This document shows, in pieces, positions 58,370 to 64,000 of a stretch of DNA of 64,000 bases. Origin of the DNA: Solirubrobacter deserti (GTDB taxonomy: Bacteria; Actinomycetota; Thermoleophilia; Solirubrobacterales; Solirubrobacteraceae); the NCBI RefSeq assembly GCF_003344625.1, contig NZ_QPKJ02000006.1:496001-560000 (forward strand), read 5' to 3'. A program made the translations under genes and the position numbers. Within the stretch, counting starts at the first letter, position 1, and every line of letters starts with the position of its first letter. The notes under the pieces are model-generated. The model saw only the letters and a list, made by a program, of their open reading frames with translations, ran no database searches and was not told where the DNA came from.

Positions 58370-60973
58370 ATGACGGACCGGGACGTGGGGCCGCCGCTCG
58401 CCTCTGACGCTGCGTGGCCGTTGCTCGGTCGCGACGCCGAACTGAACGCGATCGCCGCCCATCTCGGGGACGCCTCCCTGCGTGGCGTCGTGATCACGGC
58501 CCAGGCGGGCGTCGGCAAGTCGCGCCTGGCCCGACGAGCGGTCGCCGCGGCCGCCGACCGGGGTGCGGTGACCGAGTGGGTCCAGGGGACGCGAAGCGCC
58601 GCGACCGTGCCGCTGGGCGCCTTCGCCGCCCTGGTGCCGTCGGAGGCGCGGGCAGAGGACGCGCTCGAGCTGATGCGCCGCAGCGGTGAGGCTCTGCGCG
58701 AGCGCGCCGCGGGCCGCCGTGTCGTGCTGGGCGTGGACGACGCGCAGCTGCTGGATGCGATGTCGGCGACCCTTGTGCTGCACCTCGCGAGCCGCGAGGA
58801 CGTCTTCGTCGTCGCCACCGTGCGGTCGGGCGAACCGTGTCCCGACGCGATCGTCTCCCTCTGGAAGGACGGATTGGCGCCCCGCGTGGAGCTGGCGCCG
58901 CTCGACGACGCGCACGTCGCGACCCTGGTCGAGCAGGCGGTCGGCGCGCCGCTCGAGGAGCCGGCGCTGCGCTGGCTGCAGGTCACCGCCCAGGGCAATC
59001 CGCTGTACGTGCGCGAGCTGGTCACCGGCGCGGTCGAGGCCGGAACGCTTGCGCGCTCCGCCGGCCTGTGGCGGCTGGTCGGCCGGCCCACGCCGAGCTC
59101 GTCACTGCGGGAATCCGTCGGGCGGCGCCTGGGCGGGCTGCCCGACGAACAGCGGGCCGCACTCGAGCTGCTCGCGCTCGGGGAGCCGTTGTGGTTGCCC
59201 GAGATCGCCGCATTGGCGGGCGAGGACGTGCTCGTCGAGCTCGAGTCGCGCGGGCTGATCGTGACGCAGCCGCGCGCCGGCACGTTGGAGGTCCGTCTTT
59301 CGCACCCGTTGTTCGGCGACGTCCTGGGCGAAGCGCTCGGAGCCCTGCACGCGCGGCGCCTGCGTCTGCGCCTGGCCGAGCAGCTCGAGCTCCGGAGCCC
59401 GGTGACGGCGGACGACGCACTGCGCATCGCGCGGCTGCGGCTCGACGCGGGCTCGCCGATCCCACCGACGTTGCGGCTCGACGCGGCACGGGCCGCGAAC
59501 CTGGCCGGCGACCCGGATCTGGGCGCGACGCTCTCCGAGCTGGCGCTCGCGGACGGTCCTGACCTCCCCGCGGCGATGACGCTCGCGCGTGCTCGCAGCA
59601 TGCGCAACCGACAGGAGGACGCCGAGCAGGCGCTCGCGGCGGTCGAGGCGCTCGCGCCGCGCCACCCTGACGCCGCGGCGTACCTGACCCAGCGCGGCTC
59701 GGTGTTGTTCTGGGGTCTGCGGAGGCCATCGGACGCGCTCGCCTTGATGGAGCGGGCCGAAGCGTGGTCGCCCGATCCGGAGTGGGCGGCGGCGGTCCAG
59801 CGCGCCCACCAATCGTGGGTCGCGCAGGCGGGGGGCTTCTCGCTGCCGCCCGGCGCCGCCGAGGCGCCGACGGCGGACGACGCCACTGACCGCACCCTGC
59901 GGGCGGTCAAGACGCTGTCGCTGCTGTTCTCGGGCCGGGGCGATCAAGCGTGGGCCGCGGTGCGCCGGATGAGGCCGTCGTTGCCCCTGCGCGAGCTGCC
60001 GGACACCGCCAGCCTGGCCAACACGATCCTGATCGCCCTGGAGACGGGCTACGACTGGCCCGAGGTCGAGGATTACATGACCCGGACGCTCCGCGAGGCC
60101 GTTCGGCTCAACGACCACGAGGCCGCAGGCTTCGCGGCGTTCATGCTCGGCGCGCTGCTCTTCCTGCGAGGGCGGTTCCGCGACGCCGCACGCTGGATGG
60201 CCGAGGCGGAGCTGCGCTTCGGCCATCACGACACGTTCGACGCGGTCGTCCACGTCCACACGTTCCAGGTGGGGATCGCCTACCACACCGGCGACTACGA
60301 CGACGCCCTGCGCCAGCTCGATCGTGTTCACGCCGCGCTTGCGGACCGTGAGCCGCTGGCCGTGCACCAGCCCTACGTGCTGCGAGCGGAAGGCTGGGCG
60401 GCGCGCGTGCGCGGCGACGCGCACGGCGCCAAGCGGTTGCTGGCCGCGGCCGACGAGCTCGGGGACTCGCCGATCCACGCCGCGCAGCTGACGTATGAGG
60501 CACGACGGGCCGGCGCTTCGGTCGGCCCCGCGCTCGCCGCGCTGGCCGACCGCTGCACCGCTCCCCTCGTCGCGGCCTATGCCGCCCATGCCGTCGCCCG
60601 CGACGGTGAGGCGCTGCTCGCGGCGGCCGACGCGTTCGCGGCCATCGGCGCGCAGTTGTACGCGCTGGAGGCCGCGGCCGACGCGGCCGCCGCGTTCGTC
60701 AACGAGGGCCGCGCGCAGTCGGCGCGACGTGCCGCCGCCCACGCCCGTGCCCTGCACGTGCCCGGCCAGGGCACGGAACCGCCGGACGTCGACGGCGTCG
60801 CGGGGACCGCGGTCGGACTCACCGCGCGGGAGGCGCAACTCGTCGAGCTGGCCGGGCGCGGCCTCAGCAACGCCGAGATCGCCGAGCGCCTCGTCCTCTC
60901 GGTGCGAACGGTCGAATCGCACCTGTACCGGGCGATGCAGAAGCTCGGGATCAGCCGGCGCGGCGACCTTTGA
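58370..60973 (+). CDS. LAL-type LuxR family transcriptional regulator 3
   Basis: Protein of 867 residues with the same layout as the other two: Walker A AQAGVGKSR, Walker B VVLGVDDAQLLD, helical repeats (DTFDAVVHVHTFQVGIAYHT) and C-terminal HTH (LTAREAQLVELAGRGLSNAE, then VRTVESHLYRAMQKLG). TAGACT lies ten bases before the ATG. Being separated from the pair by secreted-protein genes, it probably came from an older duplication. It may sense a ligand related to the secreted products nearby. Confidence 0.92.
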   Translation: MTDRDVGPPLASDAAWPLLGRDAELNAIAAHLGDASLRGVVITAQAGVGKSRLARRAVAAAADRGAVTEWVQGTRSAATVPLGAFAALVPSEARAEDALELMRRSGEALRERAAGRRVVLGVDDAQLLDAMSATLVLHLASREDVFVVATVRSGEPCPDAIVSLWKDGLAPRVELAPLDDAHVATLVEQAVGAPLEEPALRWLQVTAQGNPLYVRELVTGAVEAGTLARSAGLWRLVGRPTPSSSLRESVGRRLGGLPDEQRAALELLALGEPLWLPEIAALAGEDVLVELESRGLIVTQPRAGTLEVRLSHPLFGDVLGEALGALHARRLRLRLAEQLELRSPVTADDALRIARLRLDAGSPIPPTLRLDAARAANLAGDPDLGATLSELALADGPDLPAAMTLARARSMRNRQEDAEQALAAVEALAPRHPDAAAYLTQRGSVLFWGLRRPSDALALMERAEAWSPDPEWAAAVQRAHQSWVAQAGGFSLPPGAAEAPTADDATDRTLRAVKTLSLLFSGRGDQAWAAVRRMRPSLPLRELPDTASLANTILIALETGYDWPEVEDYMTRTLREAVRLNDHEAAGFAAFMLGALLFLRGRFRDAARWMAEAELRFGHHDTFDAVVHVHTFQVGIAYHTGDYDDALRQLDRVHAALADREPLAVHQPYVLRAEGWAARVRGDAHGAKRLLAAADELGDSPIHAAQLTYEARRAGASVGPALAALADRCTAPLVAAYAAHAVARDGEALLAAADAFAAIGAQLYALEAAADAAAAFVNEGRAQSARRAAAHARALHVPGQGTEPPDVDGVAGTAVGLTAREAQLVELAGRGLSNAEIAERLVLSVRTVESHLYRAMQKLGISRRGDL

Positions 60974-61096
60974 CCGCGGGGCGGCCGGGCCTCGTCAGCG
61001 TCGACGCTGAGCCCGACGCCCTGGGCGGTCGTTGAGCACGTATCCCACCGGGTAGGAATACCGCATCGATTTACATCTTTCTGATCCCGTGCCGCT

Positions 61097-63175
61097 GTGA
61101 GCCGGCCCGCGAACGACCGACGGGTCCCGGTGCGTACCCATGCGCCGGTCGAAGGTCCGGCGCTGGACGTGATGCTCGACCAGGTCGGCGAGGCGCTGCT
61201 GGTGCTCGACCGGGAGTTCCGGTGCGTGTACCTGAACCGCAGCGCGGCCCGGCGGCTGGGACGGACGCCGGCGGAAGTGCTCGGCCGGGACGTCTGGGAG
61301 CTGTTTCCCGAAGCCGTCGGGCAGCCCGCTCACGGCGCGTACCAGCGCGCCATGCGCGAGCAGGTGCCCGTCAGCTTCGAGGACTACTTCGAGCCGCTCG
61401 ACGGATGGTTCGAGACGCGGCTGCAGCCGGCGCCCGGGTACCTGATCGCGATCGTCCGGGAAGTGACCGCGCGCAAGCGGGCGGAGCTCGACCTGGCGCG
61501 CAGCGAGCGGCGTTACCGGGTGCTCAGCCACGCGCTCAGCAGCGTCGTGTGGCAGACCGACGCGCAGGGACGCTCGATGCGGGCGCTGGCCTGGAAGCAG
61601 CTGACCGGGCATCCCGTGGGTCCGGACGGGACGCCCGACTGGGGGGCGATCACGCATCCCGACGATCTCGAACGCCTCGGCGCGGCGTGGCGGCGGTCGC
61701 TCGCCACCGGGGAGGAGCTCGAGGTCACGTACCGGATCCGGCACGCCGACGGGCGGTGGCTGCACCTGCGGACGCACGGCGTGCCGGTCCGCGAGGACGG
61801 CGTCGTCACTGAATGGGTGGGCGTGGTCTATGACCTCACCGAGCAGTTCGTGGCCGAGGATGCGCTGCGGCGCGCGGCGGCCGAGGACCCGCTGACCGGC
61901 CTGCTCAACCGGGCGGTCTTCCTCGAGCGGCTACGCATCATCCTGCGGGGCCGGGGCCGCTGCTCGGCGGTGCTGTACGTGGACGTCGACGAGTTCAAGT
62001 CGATCAACGATCGCTTCGGTCACGCGACCGGCGACCTGCTGCTGCAGGCCGTGGGCGAGCGTCTGCGGGACGCGGTCCGGCCGAGCGACGTCGTGAGCCG
62101 GCTGAGCGGTGACGAGTTCGCGGTGGTCTGCGACGGGCTCGCGACCGACGATGAGGCGCTGACGATCGCGGCGCGTGTCTGCGCGGCCGTCGAGGACCCG
62201 CTGCCGTCGGACGAGCGGGTGCACGCGTCGGCCTCGATCGGCGTGACCGTCGTGGGCCGGGACAAGGACGAGGAGCCCGAGCACGTGCTGCGCGCGGCGG
62301 ACGCGGCCATGTACCGCGCGAAGGCCCGCGGCGGCGGCGCGGTCGAGGTCTTCGACGACGCACTGCGCCGGCGGCTGCGCCAGCGCGCCGTGATCGAGTC
62401 CGAGCTGCGCCTCGGGCTCGTCGAGGGCGGGCTCAACCTGCACTTCCAACCGGTCGTGGCGCTGGACGGTGCGCGCTCGGCGGCCGAGAGCCTGCTGCGC
62501 TGGCAGCGTCCCGGCGGCCCGGCGATCCCGGCCCCGGACGCGATCTCGGTGGCCGAGGCCACCGGGCTGATCGCTCCGATCGGACGCGCCGTGCTCACCA
62601 TGGCGTGTACCGAGTGCGTGCGCTGGGATCTCGACGTCGGCGTGGGCGTGAACGTCTCCGCCCGCCAGCTCGCCCGCCCGGACGAGCTCGTCAGGGACGT
62701 GCGTGCGGCGCTCGAGGCGAGCGGACTGCCGCCGGCGCGGCTGACGCTGGAGATCACCGAGACCGTGCTGATGGACGACATGCTCCAGGGCGAGGCGATC
62801 GTCGGCCGGCTGCGCGGCCTCGGAGTGCGGCTGGCGATCGACGACTTCGGTGTGGGCTACTCGTCGCTGTCGTATCTGCACCGCCTGCCGGTGGAGGCCT
62901 TGAAGCTCGATCGCTCGTTCATAGCCGGCCTCCCCGACGACACGGCGAGCGTCCGGATCCTGGAAGCCGTCGTCGGCCTGGCGGCGGCGTTCGACGTGCG
63001 CGTCGTGGCCGAAGGGGTCGAGACCGCCGCGCAGCTGGCGGCCGTACGGGAGGCCGGGTGCCACGCCGCGCAGGGCTACGCGCTGGCGCGGCCGGGCCAG
63101 GCCCAGGAGCTGCCCGCGCGCCTCGAGGGGGCGCGCGCGGTGGCGGCGGCGTCGCACGGCGGCCATGATGTGTGA
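61097..63175 (+). CDS. PAS-PAS-GGDEF-EAL cyclic-di-GMP signalling protein
   Basis: Protein of 692 residues. Two PAS domains (EALLVLDREFRCVYLNRSAA; VWQTDAQGRSMRALAWKQLT, with the PAC end WLHLRTHGVPVREDG), a GGDEF domain whose signature is RLSGDEF (Ser in place of the first Gly, still tolerated in active cyclases), and an EAL domain with ESLLRW at the EAL position (Ala to Ser), DDFGVGYSSLSYL and EGVETAAQ. It could both make and degrade c-di-GMP; the altered EAL may weaken hydrolysis. GTG start. No membrane segment, so a soluble sensor. Confidence 0.9.
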   Translation: MSRPANDRRVPVRTHAPVEGPALDVMLDQVGEALLVLDREFRCVYLNRSAARRLGRTPAEVLGRDVWELFPEAVGQPAHGAYQRAMREQVPVSFEDYFEPLDGWFETRLQPAPGYLIAIVREVTARKRAELDLARSERRYRVLSHALSSVVWQTDAQGRSMRALAWKQLTGHPVGPDGTPDWGAITHPDDLERLGAAWRRSLATGEELEVTYRIRHADGRWLHLRTHGVPVREDGVVTEWVGVVYDLTEQFVAEDALRRAAAEDPLTGLLNRAVFLERLRIILRGRGRCSAVLYVDVDEFKSINDRFGHATGDLLLQAVGERLRDAVRPSDVVSRLSGDEFAVVCDGLATDDEALTIAARVCAAVEDPLPSDERVHASASIGVTVVGRDKDEEPEHVLRAADAAMYRAKARGGGAVEVFDDALRRRLRQRAVIESELRLGLVEGGLNLHFQPVVALDGARSAAESLLRWQRPGGPAIPAPDAISVAEATGLIAPIGRAVLTMACTECVRWDLDVGVGVNVSARQLARPDELVRDVRAALEASGLPPARLTLEITETVLMDDMLQGEAIVGRLRGLGVRLAIDDFGVGYSSLSYLHRLPVEALKLDRSFIAGLPDDTASVRILEAVVGLAAAFDVRVVAEGVETAAQLAAVREAGCHAAQGYALARPGQAQELPARLEGARAVAAASHGGHDV

Positions 63176-63292
63176 GCCGGGCGCCGCCGGCCATGGGGTC
63201 CGGCATGCATTTCGGCGCGACCGGCCCGCTGCGTCTCGTGCGACCGCACAGAGCGCCGCGGCTACGACCGGTCGGTCGCCTAAGGTCGCGGT

Positions 63293-63817
63293 ACGCGCGC
63301 CACGACCCATCAGATCGCCGGTGTCGGCCTGGCGGCCGTCGCTGTTGCCGCGCTCGACGCGCCGGCCGGGACCACGCCGCTGCTGCTCGCCGGGGCGTGG
63401 CTCGGCTCGCTGCTGCCCGACGCGGACAAGGCCGACAGCCGCATCTACCGCACCCGCCGGCTCGAGCGCAAGGTCTGGCCCGTCCGCGTCGCGGGCCGGC
63501 TCGCGCGCATCCCGCTACGACTGCTGATCCTGCTCGGCCACCGTGGGCTCACGCACTCGCTGGCCGCCGCGGCGCTGGTGGCCGCGGCCGCCGCGCTGCT
63601 GGACCCCGCGTTCGGCGCCGGCGTGGCGATCGGCTACGGGTCGCACGTCGCCGCGGACGCGTGCACCCCTTCCGGGGTCCCGCTGCTCGCGCCGCTGACG
63701 CGCCGCCGCTGGTGGCTGCTTCCTCGGCGTACGCGGATTCCCACGGGCAGCTTGCGCGAGCTGGGCGTCGCGGCGCTGCTCACGGCCGGCGCGATCGCCG
63801 GGACGGTGATGCTGTGA
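63293..63817 (+). CDS. YdjM-like (DUF457) membrane-bound metal-dependent hydrolase family protein
   Basis: About 175 residues. The N-terminus THQIAGVGLAAVAV, the segment LLAGAWLGSLLPDADKADSR, HRGLTHSLAAAALVA and GYGSHVAADACTPSGV are the conserved His/Asp motifs of the family, with membrane segments between them. No ATG, GTG or TTG occurs in frame before these motifs (the frame opens after TAA at 63281). The start I list is ACG 63293, six bases after a possible -10 TAAGGT; CTG 63329 would cut the THQ motif. A sequence error or a non-standard start are both possible. Confidence 0.7.
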   Translation, partial: TRATTHQIAGVGLAAVAVAALDAPAGTTPLLLAGAWLGSLLPDADKADSRIYRTRRLERKVWPVRVAGRLARIPLRLLILLGHRGLTHSLAAAALVAAAAALLDPAFGAGVAIGYGSHVAADACTPSGVPLLAPLTRRRWWLLPRRTRIPTGSLRELGVAALLTAGAIAGTVML

Positions 63818-64000
63818 GGCCCGACATCGACGCGACGCTGCGCGCGCTCGCGCGCCAGCCGTTCCGGGCGAGGTTCCGTCTGCGCGGGCGTGAGGCGGCG
63901 GCGGTCGAGTTGCGCGGGATGGCGGTCATCCGTGCGCACGCGCACGAGCTGCTGGCCCAGCGGCTGGCGCCCGCTGCACCGCACAAGGACGGCAAGCAGA
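63814..64000 (+). CDS. DUF4186 family protein (partial, runs off the window)
   Basis: Starts on GTG 63814 overlapping the preceding stop (GTGA). The 62 visible residues (LARQPFRARFRLRGREAA, RGMAVIRAHAHELLAQRLAP, PHKDGKQ) match the opening of DUF4186 proteins, whose Cys/His-containing part lies beyond the window edge. Function unknown; cytosolic. Confidence 0.78.
   Translation, partial: MRPDIDATLRALARQPFRARFRLRGREAAAVELRGMAVIRAHAHELLAQRLAPAAPHKDGKQ

Overview
The window is about 72% G+C, with starts on ATG and GTG and many genes that place a TANNNT -10 element only 6-8 nt before the start codon (leaderless style). It carries a LexA/DnaE2/ImuB mutagenesis set, class A RNase P RNA, Tat-exported PhoD phosphatases, several very large LuxR (LAL) regulators and a LysRS-MprF fusion. 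This points to an actinobacterium, most likely a soil Solirubrobacterales/Thermoleophilia relative. The taxonomic call is inference from gene content.

1-16.6 kb, chromosomal core: a membrane cytochrome c; SOS-controlled dnaE2 with a 36-bp x 9 minisatellite inside the coding region; a RibD-like reductase, an MFS exporter and a GNAT enzyme; a TetR-controlled DrrAB-type ABC exporter; imuB with a 75-bp repeat array between it and its DUF6504 partner; a secreted PI-PLC-like protein; rnpB; 3-hydroxyacyl-CoA dehydrogenase; and lexA with a co-transcribed zinc-ribbon gene. Three SOS boxes (lexA, dnaE2, imuB), plus a fourth degenerate one at dnaE2, define a local LexA regulon.

16.7-23.2 kb, integrative island: a 6.4-kb element sits in the 3' half of tRNA-Leu(GAG), bounded by a 53-bp direct repeat. 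It carries a tyrosine integrase, a small XRE regulator with a 17-codon leader ORF, an excisionase-like HTH protein, an RHH-like protein behind a palindromic operator, and one two-gene cargo operon of lower G+C: a five-TM membrane protein overlapping a 568-aa soluble protein of no family I recognise. Three copies of GGAGAAC lie in each arm, arranged symmetrically around the att core. This cargo pair is the best candidate for an undescribed system, possibly defence.

23.2-37.7 kb, secreted and signalling block: a beta-propeller protein with two tandem Tat-PhoD phosphatases; a PAS-PAS-GAF-SpoIIE phosphatase beside a MEDS-HATPase protein; and a two-gene operon of large secreted proteins without clear family.

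37.7-61 kb, regulon block: four intergenic regions contain the palindrome CAGTA-N6-TACTG or close variants, twice at exactly 35 bp before a start codon. They border an APC permease, an FAD oxidase with an MFS exporter, a PaaK-like ligase with a secreted protein, a DMT transporter, a hydrolase-like protein lacking its nucleophile, and small secreted proteins. Three LAL-type LuxR regulators sit in the same block and a fourth survives as a relic. A LysRS-MprF fusion with reversed domain order compared with mycobacterial LysX is here too.

61-64 kb: a PAS-GGDEF-EAL protein, a YdjM-like membrane protein without an ATG/GTG/TTG start, and the start of a DUF4186 gene.
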